NCBI GenBank assembly: GCA_021323855.1 | Contig: JAJPKE010000045.1 | Coordinates: 434,001 to 498,000, forward strand | Direction of reading: 5' to 3' | Length of the DNA: 64,000 nucleotides | DNA from: Chloroflexota bacterium | GTDB lineage: Bacteria; Chloroflexota; Ktedonobacteria; Ktedonobacterales; JADMIN01 | Shown: in pieces, positions 52,758 through 62,017 of the stretch | Layout: every line of letters begins with the position of its first letter | Position numbering within the stretch: position 1 is the first letter of the stretch | Program-made: the position numbers and the translations under genes | Notes under the pieces: generated by a model | What the model saw: only the letters and a program-made list of their open reading frames with translations | Told to the model about the DNA's origin: nothing | Databases searched by the model: none

Positions 52758-53327
52758 TCACACTTTGGACTGCGTGCGTTTGGTGGGCTCTACCTGACTA
52801 TCGCGCTGGGCCTTCTCAGGCGTTGCCGGAGTATCTGCCGCTGTGGGCGCTTTCGTCGCTGGCTTCTGGGTCCCTGCGCGCTCCGGCGCGCCGCTGCCTA
52901 CCTGGAGCTTCTGCTGCTCAAGCGCTTTCTTCATCTGCGCGCGAATCGGCTCCGGCACGTAGGTGTAGCTATCAATCGTCCGGATCTGCTGGTCCAGGCT
53001 TTCCTCCGTCACCCCAACCGACGGAACGAAATAAAAATCTTCCGGGCTGAGATAGCCGGCCTCCAGCAGCACTTCAGCGGGGTGCTTCCCCAGCGCCTTT
53101 GCCAGCTCACGGCAGCTCTCCGGCGTCGGGAGGACAGGGTTTTCGTCGCGGAGATAGCGCCCCAGGCTGACCTCTTCGACACGGGCGTCGAGTGAGGCGG
53201 CATAGCGTGCAAACTCGCTCACCAGATAGCGGTCGCCACGACGCTGGTAAAACTCCAGGTCGGCAAGTTGCTGACGTAGCCAGTCGCGGAAGGCATAGCG
53301 CCGGTGGTCATCACTGGTATATCGCAT
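52758..53327 (-). CDS. HTH protein (module B)
   Basis: The 189-residue protein has an XRE-like core with VEEVSLGRYLRDENPVLPTP, then ESCRELAKALGKHPAEVLLE and AGYLSPEDF. A helical segment follows (IDSYTYVPEPIRAQMKKALE). The tail is Lys/Thr/Ala-rich. It shares the YLR-E-P-AxAL-AGYL-ED pattern with the module A HTH protein. The N-terminal part (FRDWLRQQLADLEFYQRRGD) is extra. A promoter at 53540-53568 leaves a 205-base leader. It converges with the module B protein gene. Confidence 0.7.
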   Translation of the reverse strand: MRYTSDDHRRYAFRDWLRQQLADLEFYQRRGDRYLVSEFARYAASLDARVEEVSLGRYLRDENPVLPTPESCRELAKALGKHPAEVLLEAGYLSPEDFYFVPSVGVTEESLDQQIRTIDSYTYVPEPIRAQMKKALEQQKLQVGSGAPERAGTQKPATKAPTAADTPATPEKAQRDSQVEPTKRTQSKV

Positions 53328-54020
53328 GGTTGTGTTGCTCCGTTATCAAGCATTGCCACTGGGTTGGTCCCTTACGGGATACATGACCGGGCGTTTCCCT
53401 GAATGGATCGCCCGTTTGCACGGCAACCCTCCATCTTTTGCTCTCATGCGCCGGTGGAAGGAGTGGTATCAGGTATTATGGCTTGCTTACCACCACTCTA
53501 ATACATCAACGCATCGCATGGTACGAATGAATATACCTTAGTATAGCACCCGTACATCGGTTTGGCAAGGACGTATCAAAAACCTGTCGCGTTGCGATGC
53601 TATTTCCGTGTTCCTCCCTGGCGTGAAGCCGCTTCGGATTGCCTATGACCATCTCTCGCTCGTCTCTCACTCGTCTTTTGGTGGTCTAGACGATAGGCAT
53701 TCTCGTTGTATCATCAGACGTATAGCTAGGAGCGGCTGTTGCTCCTGCTCTGCTCAATCCAGGCTGAAAGTCCTACGCGATGAGGATACAGCACGGCATC
53801 GCAGGCACGGTCAGATGGTAAACACGGAATATCATAGGGCGGCCCGGCAGACGAATAGGTGGGATGGGGAGCGCCGTCCCGTTCTTGAGGCTTGCCCTTT
53901 ACAAGCGCACTATGGTACAACAGCGATACAACTGCTTCGGCGAACGGCGCGGCACCGCTGGCGTGCTGGACGGCGGCAGACGACAATTGACACATGTTAC
54001 TGATAACAGGCATCACCTCC
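53328..54020. other. Long divergent intergenic region
   Basis: About 690 bases between the module B HTH gene and the vWA gene. It contains the HTH promoter above. Short open frames on both strands do not look coding. I see no RNA gene. Confidence 0.45.
53540..53568 (-). promoter_or_regulatory. Promoter for the module B HTH gene
   Basis: On the minus strand TTGCCA (53568-53563) and TATACT (53545-53540) are spaced by 17 bases. Transcription would start near 53533, leaving a leader of about 205 bases to the start codon at 53327. Confidence 0.6.
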
Positions 54021-54767
54021 ATGTATACACAACCAGCGACCGCTCTGACTCCGGCGCTCATCATCTACCTGATTGACGCCAGCGATTCGATGAACGAGCC
54101 ATGTGGATCCACCACGCGCATTGGTATGGTCAACAACGCGCTGCGCGCCACCATCAAAGATATGGTGCGGCGTTCCATGCGCGACGGCAGCGTACAGCGC
54201 CGCTATAAACTGGCAATCTTCGCCTACAGCACCAAAGTGATTGACGTGCTGGACGGCATCCGCGACCTGCCGGAACTGCTAAAGATGGGCGTGCCAGAGC
54301 TTTCGGCGGGCGGTGTCACCGATACAGCGGCGGGCTTTGCGAAGGTGGAGGAACTGCTGGGTCATCATCTCTCCTTCTTCGAGCATAGCCCCGCGCCGCT
54401 CGTTTGCCATCTCACCGACGGCTATTTCACCACGGCGGACCCTTCGCCCTGGATTCGCCGCATCCAGGCGATGCGTGTCAACGACGGCGCGGTGCTAGTA
54501 GAGAATGTCTATGCCGCCGATGGGCTGCTGCGCAAACCCGTGCAGAACTGGCAGCAGTGGGGCGGCGTCCTGCGCGGCGGCGACATCGAGAATGACTATG
54601 CGCGATTCCTTTATAGCCTCTCCTCGCCGATGCCGGAATCGTATCGCAACAACATCAACAATTACGGCTATCATATCCAGCCAGGCGCGGCGCTCTTTTT
54701 CCCCGGCACCAATGATGATCTGGTGCGGCTGGCCTTCGCCATCTCCGCCGCCACCCAACTCAAATAA
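54021..54767 (+). CDS. von Willebrand factor A domain protein (TerY-like)
   Basis: The 248-residue protein is a vWA domain with an intact MIDAS metal site: IIYLIDASDSM (DxSxS at residues 19-23), AGGVTDTAAG (Thr) and VCHLTDGYFT (Asp). It has no signal peptide, so it acts in the cytoplasm. The short domain and opening resemble TerY-type proteins, which scaffold phospho-signalling complexes. The ATG at 54021 gives a domain-like N-terminus, but no good ribosome site is seen; 53994 is possible. PP2C and kinase genes follow on the same strand, matching the TerY-phosphorylation triad layout. Confidence 0.8.
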   Translation: MYTQPATALTPALIIYLIDASDSMNEPCGSTTRIGMVNNALRATIKDMVRRSMRDGSVQRRYKLAIFAYSTKVIDVLDGIRDLPELLKMGVPELSAGGVTDTAAGFAKVEELLGHHLSFFEHSPAPLVCHLTDGYFTTADPSPWIRRIQAMRVNDGAVLVENVYAADGLLRKPVQNWQQWGGVLRGGDIENDYARFLYSLSSPMPESYRNNINNYGYHIQPGAALFFPGTNDDLVRLAFAISAATQLK

Positions 54768-54825
54768 GGTGGCGTCCGGCTGGTGTATACTGTAGCGTGA
54801 TTCGTGAAGGAATGGAGGGCCGCCA

Positions 54826-55740
54826 GTGGCAAATGGAGCGCAGGGGCGCAGGCGCAGCGATGATCTGGTGATGGAGAGCGATCCTATTCGCGATTCCTTT
54901 GGACGCGCAGCCTGTGGCCCACAGGGCACCGTGCGTATGCTGGGCGTGCGTTGCCAGGAGGCGCAGTCGCAATCACTACCCAACCAGGACTACGCTTACC
55001 TGCGTATGGCGGCGGACGGCTCTTCCCTCTCGTTCTGCGTCTGCGATGGCGTCGGTAGCTCCTATAAAGGCGACTTCGCGGCGAAATATCTGGCGATTCG
55101 GCTGGCGAACTGGCTGCATGCGCTAGAGGATATCGGGGCGGCGGCAACCGATACCTCCGATGTCGAGCCGCTGCGTGCGCAACTCGTCGAGCGGCTGGCT
55201 GGATGGGCTGCTGCTGGCCAGCGCGACCTCCAGACATTGACGTTGCCGGAGGATAACAGCGGACTGGTCCGCGAGGTGTTGCAAGAGACGCGCGATTCGT
55301 ATGGCAGCGAGGCAGTTTTCTTTGCCGGGCGGATAGACGTGCTGCATGTGTCTGATACGGTAGGGTTGCCAGGGGCGCAGGTGTTGCTCTGCTGGATGGG
55401 CAATGTTACGCCGTATCTCTTCGCGGCGGAGGGCCGGCGTATCGCGCTTGACTATCACCCTGATGATGCGGTGCGCTGGTCCACGGCGCGCGGCCTGCGG
55501 GGGACGCTCGCTCTGCGCGCGATGCGGTTGGATGCGTTGCACCGGCTGGTGATCCATACCGACGGGTTGGATATGCTGGGCGCGAGCATCGCCTCGCTAA
55601 GCGATGAAGAGTTATATCATGGCGTCCGGGCGTTGCTGGCGCGTCCATCCAACGATGATATGACACTGCTCGATATGTTCTGGCAGAGCGCGGGTGAACG
55701 CTCGGCGGAGCATGATCGAGATAGAGAAGGGGCGGAATGA
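54826..55740 (+). CDS. PP2C-family serine/threonine phosphatase
   Basis: The 304-residue protein has PP2C motifs: LPNQDYAYLR, FCVCDGVGSSYKGDFAAKYL with the metal-binding Asp, HRLVIHTDGLDMLGA and PSNDDMTLLDMF. Two metal sites should be intact. The enzyme would reverse phosphorylation by the adjacent kinase. The start is GTG at 54826 with GGAGGG six bases upstream. The stop is one base ahead of the kinase start, so the two are translationally coupled, and the vWA gene ends 58 bases upstream. Confidence 0.88.
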   Translation: MANGAQGRRRSDDLVMESDPIRDSFGRAACGPQGTVRMLGVRCQEAQSQSLPNQDYAYLRMAADGSSLSFCVCDGVGSSYKGDFAAKYLAIRLANWLHALEDIGAAATDTSDVEPLRAQLVERLAGWAAAGQRDLQTLTLPEDNSGLVREVLQETRDSYGSEAVFFAGRIDVLHVSDTVGLPGAQVLLCWMGNVTPYLFAAEGRRIALDYHPDDAVRWSTARGLRGTLALRAMRLDALHRLVIHTDGLDMLGASIASLSDEELYHGVRALLARPSNDDMTLLDMFWQSAGERSAEHDRDREGAE

Positions 55741-55741
55741 C

Positions 55742-56701
55742 GTGGCTGAGTTTGAACCGCGCCTGGGGTCTGCGCTGGTCATCGGCGCCAAACGCTATGG
55801 CTTCATGCCGCATCCGTTGCTGCCCCCCGCTATGGATGAGGTGTACGTTATCGAAGGCGGCGAGGCGCTGATCTATCAAGTGCAAGACCTGGAAACGGGG
55901 CAACTCTGGGCGCTGAAAGTCAGCAAGCCAACCTATCGCAATGAGCAGATTGCGCGGGCGACGGCGGCGCTGGCGCCCTACAGCCACATTCCGGGGCTAT
56001 ATCTGGCGCAGCGCCTCTGCCTGACGCGCGAGGCATATCCAGAGTTGATCGCCGCGACGCCTTCGCTCGAATACGCTGTGCTGATGCCCTGGATTGCCGG
56101 GCGCACCTGGGCCGGGCTGCTGCTGGACCGCGCGGCCAGCGAATCCTACACGCCTCTCAATGCGCTCAACCTGGCGATTGCCACCTCGCAACTGCTCTGG
56201 GAATTGGAGGCGCATCACCTTGCGCACACTGATATCGCTGGCGCAAACATCGTCCTTGCGCCGGATTTCCGCGAGGTGGAACTGCTGGACCTCGATAATC
56301 TCTATACGCCGAACGCGCCGCTGCCCAAGCGCCAGAGCTGGGGCACGCCGGGCTATCAGCATCGCAACCTGGGCAAAAATGGGCACTGGCGTCCTGAAGG
56401 CGACCGTTTCGCTGGCGCAATCCTGCTGAGCGAGATGCTCTCCTGGTGGGACCCGCCGGTGCGCCAGCAGACGCCCATCGGCGCGGAATCGCTCTTTCAG
56501 CCACGCGAGCTACAGGAGTACCAGGGGCCGCGCTGGCAGGCGCTCCGCGATGCGCTCTATGCGCTCTGCCCGCCGGTCCTCACGCTTTTCGATCAGGCGT
56601 GGGCCTCGGACGACCTGGCCGATTGCCCTGACTTCGGCACCTGGACGCTGGCGCTGATCCAGTACCGCGACTCCGGTGCGCTCAACACTGCTGTGCTGTA
56701 G
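55742..56701 (+). CDS. Serine/threonine protein kinase
   Basis: The 319-residue product has a protein kinase fold without a membrane anchor. GGEALIYQVQDLETGQLWAL is the Gly-loop and strand, then ALKVSKP (the ATP-binding Lys), LAHTDIAGANIVL (an HTD variant of the HRD loop, with Asp and Asn), VELLDLDNLY (DLD in place of DFG) and WGTPGYQHRNLG (activation segment end). The catalytic residues are present. The start is GTG at 55742 with AAGGGGCGG upstream; a GTG at 55694 and an ATG at 55712 are alternatives. It ends 9 bases before the stop of the convergent EccC-like gene. Confidence 0.87.
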   Translation: MAEFEPRLGSALVIGAKRYGFMPHPLLPPAMDEVYVIEGGEALIYQVQDLETGQLWALKVSKPTYRNEQIARATAALAPYSHIPGLYLAQRLCLTREAYPELIAATPSLEYAVLMPWIAGRTWAGLLLDRAASESYTPLNALNLAIATSQLLWELEAHHLAHTDIAGANIVLAPDFREVELLDLDNLYTPNAPLPKRQSWGTPGYQHRNLGKNGHWRPEGDRFAGAILLSEMLSWWDPPVRQQTPIGAESLFQPRELQEYQGPRWQALRDALYALCPPVLTLFDQAWASDDLADCPDFGTWTLALIQYRDSGALNTAVL

Positions 56702-56710
56702 GCGACAAAT

Positions 56711-59700
56711 CTACACCGGCACTGGTTCGACGAAGACCGTCTGCACGAGCGTGTTGCGCTGGTTGCGGCGCACCAGATAGCCGCGACCGGGTGGCAGCGC
56801 GCTGGCCTTCTGCGTGCCCAGCAGCGGACCCTCCTGGGGGTCGCCCGTCATGATAAGGCCAGGGCTGCCGCTCTCTTTCAGGCGCTGGAAGACCGGCTCG
56901 AACGAGGTGCGCGAGGTGCCGGAGACGCGCCGCGCCAGCACGAGATGGAAGCCGACATCGCGCGCCTGCCCGATCAACTCCACCAGCGGCGCCAGCGGAT
57001 TGCCAGCCGGTGTGACGATGGATTCGTAGTCGTCCACGAAGAGGAAATACTGCGGGCCGCTCCACTTGTGCGGGTTGCGCAGCTCCTCGACGGTCAGATT
57101 GGCGCTGGAGAGCATACGTGAATCGAGCTGCGTCTTGAGCTTGTTCACGGCGTCTTGCAGCATCGGCGGCGTGCAGGCGTAGGCCAGCATGTGCGGGCTA
57201 TCCAGGAAGTCCAGCAGGCCGCGCCGGTAATCCACCAGCACGAACTGCGCCTCATCCGGCGTATAGCGTTCGGTGATCGTCTGCATCCAGTGGCGCAGCA
57301 GCGTCGTCTTGCCACACTCGCCATCGCCAAAGATCAAGAAATGCGGTCCGGCGCTTATCAGGTCAATGTAGAGCGGCGCTAACTGGAACTCTTCCAGGCC
57401 GATGGGCACGCCAGCCGGCTGCTCTGCATGCGGGTCTGGCAGCGCGCTCAGCGGCACCAACGCCGGAAGCAGACGCACCGGCGGTGCGACCGGCCCCTTC
57501 CAGGAAGCGCGGGTGCGGTTGACCAGCGTTTCTACGGCCTGCGCCTGTGGTGGCGTCTGGTCCGGCGGCGCATAGTCTGCGCGCGCCAGCGCCGTCTGGA
57601 ATTGCAGGCCGTTCTTCAGCAGGCCGCGCCCCGCCACACCCGGCGGCAGCGTCATAGCAAACGCCTTACCCACCTCGGATTCGATGGGATCGTTGAGCCG
57701 CAATTCCAGCCGCGCGCCAATGTTGTCGCGTAGCTTTGGCTTGATGTCTATCCAGCGGTTCGAGGCGACGATCACATGCACGCCATACGCCAGGCCTGCC
57801 AGTACAATCTCGATGACCTCGGCTTCCAGCCCCTCCAACTCCATGTTGAACTGCGCCAGGTCATCTATCACCAGAAAGACATCACCGAACGGCACATCGT
57901 CCAGTTCACCGGTGGCGCGGCGCGCACGGTAGGTTGCCATGCTGTCTATGCGTCGCTCGCGGAAGAGGAACTCGCGGTCCTCGATGACCGTGCGCACCTG
58001 ATGAATCAACCGGCGCACCTTCTCGCGTTCGGACTTGCTACAGACGGCGCCGACATGCGGCGCCTCCTCAAGCTGGCGCAGCAGGCCACCGCCGAGGTCT
58101 ACGCAATAAAATTGCACGTCGCGCGGCGTGTGCGTTAGCATGAACGACGCGATGATGGATTGCAGCAGGATGCTCTTGCCGGATTGCGGCGCACCAGCCA
58201 GTGCCAGATGCCCGCCCGCGCCGGAAAAATCCAGCACCAGCGGCTCCTGCATCTGGTCCAGCGGCTTATCTACCATGCCAATCGGGATGCGCAGCGAGCC
58301 AAACGGTGGATTCGCCGGCCACGCGCTGCCATTGAGCGTCTTCTGACCGAGCAGATCGAGTACCTCACGGATGGGCACCTGTGTACCCAGCGGCGGCAAC
58401 CACACCTGATGTACCGGCGGGCTGACGCGCTGCTTGTTCTGCTCCACGAGGTGCCCGATCACCACATCCATGTCCGTGCGCAGGGCATCGGCGCCGCTGT
58501 TGGGCGCAGTGCTCGGCGCTGGCGTATCTGGCCGCTCAATGAACGCCAGTTTGCCGGTCGGTGTGAACTCACGCAGTGTAATCGCCGTGGCAGAGTTCTT
58601 GGATGCCGGTACGTAGGGATTCGAGACGAGCGCCGTCTTGAACTGCTTATAGATGTTGGTGTCTACCTTGAAGTAGCCGATGCCGGGGAACGACGGCAGG
58701 TAGAAGGCGTCTTGCGTGCCAATCACCGACGAACTCTCGCTGGCGCTGAAGGTGCGCAGGCAGATACGATAGCGCAGGTGGCCCTCTAACCCCTGAATGC
58801 GTCCTTCGCTGAGGCGCTGTGTGGCAAGCAAGAGGTGCATGCCCAGGCTGCGCCCGACGCGGCCAATCGCCACGAAGAGTTCAAGGAAATCCGGGCGGCT
58901 GGTGAGCAGTTCGGCAAACTCGTCCACAATGATGAGCAAGTGGGGCATCGGCTCCATCTCTGGCACCATCGCGCGTTTCGCCTGATACTGCTGAATATTG
59001 TCCAGGTTGCCGCCCTCGCGCAACATACGCTGGCGACGCTCCTGCTCGCCAAAGAGTGCGGCGCGCATGCGATCTACCAGCGTCAGGTCACTTTGTAGGT
59101 TAGAGATCATGCCAGCGGTGTGGGGCAATTCGGCCAGATCGGCAAATGCTGCGCCGCCCTTGAAGTCCGCCAGCACGAAGTTGACGGTTTCGGGGTCATG
59201 CGTCAGCGCGAGGCTGGTGACAATCGTGCGCAGCAGTTCGCTCTTGCCGGAGCCGGTGGCGCCGATAATCAGCCCATGCGGTCCCATGCCGCCCTCGGAC
59301 GCCTCTTTCACATCCAGGATCAGCGGTGTGCCGTCCGCGCAGAGGCCGATGGGCACTTTGAGCATCTGCGGTCGCTCGCGCTTCTGCCAGAGGTCGCCGA
59401 TGCGCACGTCATCGGCGGAGGCAACCCCCAGCAGTTCCAGCAGCCGCATATCCTGCGACAGGTCGCTCTGCGCGCCCATCTCACTCAGCATCAACGGCGA
59501 GAGACGCCGCGCCAACTTCTCGCAGAGTTCCACATTCGCGGCGTCCGGACGGATGCCTTCGCGCCGTTGCCCGCCATAGACCGTTTCCTCGAAGTAGAGC
59601 CAGCCCGTCTCAGCCACATCAATGCGCGCCTGCACAGCGGCAGGCTCCGCTGTGCGGTCGTCCACCAGGCAGATCACCGTTGCGCCCAACTGCGCCGCCT

Positions 59701-60760
59701 CGTTGAAGAGCGAATCCAGCGCGGGCAGGCGCCCCAGCGGCCCGCCGGGGGTGAAGCCATCCACCACCACGACGAAATGCGGCTTGGCGATGCTGCTGCC
59801 CTGCTGCTTGGAATCGGCGTTGAGCAGGCGGCGGCGTTCTAACTCTGGCACCACCTGGCTTGTCAGCAGTCGCTGGAAATCTTCCACGGAGTTGGCGAGA
59901 AGGCAGAGTGGCTCAGCCGTCTCGTTCTTTTCCAACTTCATCAGGCGCAGGCGGCGCGTATGCGGCAACCACTTGAGCCAGGACCATTCGGCGGTGGCGT
60001 CTTCGGGTGTGTAGACGAGCATGCGCACATCTTCCGGCGCCTGTTGCGCGGCCATCTGGCAGATCATCGAACGCGCCAGCGCGCGCGTGTTGGCACGCCT
60101 GCCATTGATGGCGAGTGTGCCAATGTTGCGCAGCGGAATGGAGACAGGACCGTCATCTAGCTGGCTATATTTGGCGATGATGTTGCGTGCCCTGGCGAGC
60201 AAATCCTGATCGTACTCGGCAAAGGGATCGTCGTTCTGGTCCATATGGACAGAGACACAGAGTGGCTCGACGCCGACGCCGACGCGCACCCGCAAAAAGT
60301 CGTCATCGGTGGGGCGGCGCTCCCAGAGATACTGCTTCTGCGCCACATAGCCATAGAGCGTTTGCAGGTCGGGATAGAGGCGCGCGTTCGCTTTCTGCTG
60401 GCGCTGGGCGATGTCATCGAGGCGTTTAGTCTGCTGCTCTAGATAGCGCAAATATTTATCGCGCGCACCCTTCACCGCGCGCTTCCCAGACTTGCGCTGC
60501 ATCGTGCCCATAATAATGCCGCCGCCAACCGAGGCAAACATCATGCCGCCGACGGCTACGAACATGATAGGTCTCGCTCCTTCGGCAAAGATGAGTACAA
60601 CCGAGCCAAGCATACCAAATGCTGGCAGGATATATTGCATGATGCCCATTGCGCCACCCTGCGCGCGTGGCGGAGACTGCGGCGGAACGATGGCGACTTC
60701 GCCTTCGGGCAGCCTATCGGGATAAATGCGCGTGGTGCGGTGAAAAGGAATGCCGTACAT
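56711..60760 (-). CDS. EccC/EssC-type type VII secretion ATPase
   Basis: The 1349-residue motor has two N-terminal membrane helices (about residues 37-85), a basic cytoplasmic stem and three FtsK/SpoIIIE ATPase domains. Their Walker A motifs are IIGATGSGKSELLR (about 500), LAGAPQSGKSILLQ (about 862) and FGDGECGKTTLLR (about 1149). Walker B motifs are LIIVDEFAELL, VFLVIDDLAQF and YFLFVDDYESI. All three are canonical. It lacks the FHA domains of Firmicutes EssC and looks like an actinobacterial EccCa-EccCb in one chain. The ATG at 60760 has AAGGA 12 bases upstream. It lies last in the minus-strand unit with the YukD-like and WXG100 genes. Confidence 0.93.
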   Translation of the reverse strand: MYGIPFHRTTRIYPDRLPEGEVAIVPPQSPPRAQGGAMGIMQYILPAFGMLGSVVLIFAEGARPIMFVAVGGMMFASVGGGIIMGTMQRKSGKRAVKGARDKYLRYLEQQTKRLDDIAQRQQKANARLYPDLQTLYGYVAQKQYLWERRPTDDDFLRVRVGVGVEPLCVSVHMDQNDDPFAEYDQDLLARARNIIAKYSQLDDGPVSIPLRNIGTLAINGRRANTRALARSMICQMAAQQAPEDVRMLVYTPEDATAEWSWLKWLPHTRRLRLMKLEKNETAEPLCLLANSVEDFQRLLTSQVVPELERRRLLNADSKQQGSSIAKPHFVVVVDGFTPGGPLGRLPALDSLFNEAAQLGATVICLVDDRTAEPAAVQARIDVAETGWLYFEETVYGGQRREGIRPDAANVELCEKLARRLSPLMLSEMGAQSDLSQDMRLLELLGVASADDVRIGDLWQKRERPQMLKVPIGLCADGTPLILDVKEASEGGMGPHGLIIGATGSGKSELLRTIVTSLALTHDPETVNFVLADFKGGAAFADLAELPHTAGMISNLQSDLTLVDRMRAALFGEQERRQRMLREGGNLDNIQQYQAKRAMVPEMEPMPHLLIIVDEFAELLTSRPDFLELFVAIGRVGRSLGMHLLLATQRLSEGRIQGLEGHLRYRICLRTFSASESSSVIGTQDAFYLPSFPGIGYFKVDTNIYKQFKTALVSNPYVPASKNSATAITLREFTPTGKLAFIERPDTPAPSTAPNSGADALRTDMDVVIGHLVEQNKQRVSPPVHQVWLPPLGTQVPIREVLDLLGQKTLNGSAWPANPPFGSLRIPIGMVDKPLDQMQEPLVLDFSGAGGHLALAGAPQSGKSILLQSIIASFMLTHTPRDVQFYCVDLGGGLLRQLEEAPHVGAVCSKSEREKVRRLIHQVRTVIEDREFLFRERRIDSMATYRARRATGELDDVPFGDVFLVIDDLAQFNMELEGLEAEVIEIVLAGLAYGVHVIVASNRWIDIKPKLRDNIGARLELRLNDPIESEVGKAFAMTLPPGVAGRGLLKNGLQFQTALARADYAPPDQTPPQAQAVETLVNRTRASWKGPVAPPVRLLPALVPLSALPDPHAEQPAGVPIGLEEFQLAPLYIDLISAGPHFLIFGDGECGKTTLLRHWMQTITERYTPDEAQFVLVDYRRGLLDFLDSPHMLAYACTPPMLQDAVNKLKTQLDSRMLSSANLTVEELRNPHKWSGPQYFLFVDDYESIVTPAGNPLAPLVELIGQARDVGFHLVLARRVSGTSRTSFEPVFQRLKESGSPGLIMTGDPQEGPLLGTQKASALPPGRGYLVRRNQRNTLVQTVFVEPVPV

Positions 60761-60833
60761 CGCTTTATCAATCCTTTTCTCAAACGCCTACAGATTGCTG
60801 ACAAAGATGGGTTGGAAAAGCTGGCTATTCTGC

Positions 60834-61199
60834 TTAGAGCAGGCCGTCGCGGCGCCAGCGAATGCCGATGCCGCCGGTATCTTGGGTGGATGGCGTGGTC
60901 TGCGGCATGCTCTGCGCCCCCTGGTTCTGCTGTGCCGTCCAGACCATCGCTGGCAACAGCGCCAGCCGCGCTCCATCCACGACATCGCAGCTAATCAGCG
61001 TGCGCCCGACGGGGAGCGGTTTGCCGCCGCGCTGCCCCAGGCCCCAGGCGGCAGCAGTCGCCGGGAGGCCGCGCTCTGGCATCGCCACACCAAAGAGTTC
61101 CACCAGCGCGGGAATCAGTTCGCCGATGGGAATGTCGCCGGAAAGCTCCAGATCAACGCTGCGGTTGGGCGTCTCGATGGTCGCAAGCACGGTACGCAT
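60834..61199 (-). CDS. YukD/EsaB-like ubiquitin-fold protein
   Basis: The 121-residue protein has the ubiquitin-like pattern of YukD/EsaB and of the N-terminus of EccD: RSVDLELSGDIPIGELIPAL followed by VGRTLISCDVVDGARLALL. A low-complexity tail of about 30 residues follows. No membrane helix is present, so it is a soluble component as in type VIIb systems. The start is weak (GGTGA just upstream of the ATG). It lies 73 bases ahead of the EccC-like gene. Confidence 0.8.
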   Translation of the reverse strand: MRTVLATIETPNRSVDLELSGDIPIGELIPALVELFGVAMPERGLPATAAAWGLGQRGGKPLPVGRTLISCDVVDGARLALLPAMVWTAQQNQGAQSMPQTTPSTQDTGGIGIRWRRDGLL

Positions 61200-61577
61200 G
61201 GCATCACCACTATTCGCTCAGGTTACTCAGAAAGGTACGCTAATAGGCGATACGGCGGGCAGAGAAGAACGCCAGTACTCGTTCCCTATTGTATGCGCAG
61301 AGAGCGTGGCTGGCAATAGAGCGTATTGCGCCGCCTGCTGGGAGAGACAGCTATAGGCAAACATGCAAAAGAATAGGAGGCCGCTCTGCGCCGCATAGAC
61401 AGCAATTTGAGAAAATCTGCCATGCGTTCGCAGCAATGCCGGGCGGCTGATATAGAAGTGTATCAGCGCCGGACATCCATCGCGGCCTCCGCTCGTGGAC
61501 CACGCCGTCCGAAGACTAAGACGTGGCCGCCAGGATGCGCTATCTACAACATCAGGAAAAACTGGTCGGGTTGGCGA
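61200..61577. other. Intergenic region within the secretion locus
   Basis: About 380 bases between the WXG100 and YukD-like genes, both on the minus strand. A 7-bp hairpin GCTGATA-TAGAAGTG-TATCAGC lies at 61446-61467, with no T-run on the minus strand. The size suggests a separate promoter for the motor genes or an RNA processing site. No coding sequence is convincing. Confidence 0.4.
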
Positions 61578-61868
61578 CTAGCCTACATTGAAGCCACGAG
61601 CGTTGGCGGACTCGGTGGCCTCATAGTTGCTGGCCGCTGTGCGCATGGCTGTGGCAATCTCGGACAACGTGGTGTTGAGGTTGTTGACATCAGTGTTCCA
61701 TTTCGCCATCAATGAGGCGAAGTTGCCAGAGGCTGCGCCCTGCCAGGAGGTGCCCAGGTTGTTTACCTGATTCCTGATCTGGCTGAGGATACTGTCTACC
61801 TGGCCTTTGGCATTGTCGAGCTGGCCCGCTGTGCCACGAATCTCATCCGGAGTAACTTTGTAGCCCAC
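61578..61868 (-). CDS. WXG100-family secreted protein
   Basis: The 96-residue product has the WXG100 helical hairpin: KVTPDEIRGTAGQLDNAKGQ for helix 1, LGTSWQGAASGNFASLM around the turn, and LNTTLSEIATAMRTAASNYE for helix 2. A short C-terminal tail follows. The start is GTG at 61868 with AGGAGG eight bases upstream; the same frame is open further upstream but lacks WXG character. Such proteins are substrates and partners of type VII motors. Confidence 0.9.
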   Translation of the reverse strand: MGYKVTPDEIRGTAGQLDNAKGQVDSILSQIRNQVNNLGTSWQGAASGNFASLMAKWNTDVNNLNTTLSEIATAMRTAASNYEATESANARGFNVG

Positions 61869-62017
61869 GATTGGTGCCTCCTGTTGTTCGGCAAACCTTG
61901 ACCAGGGAGCATTCACCCGACGCCGGTTCGCAGATTTTTTTCTGCTCCGCTGGCCCCCGTATCCCATAATCCTAAGCCAACCGGCGTAAGTAGTATAAAC
62001 AGGTAACTGTGTAACAG

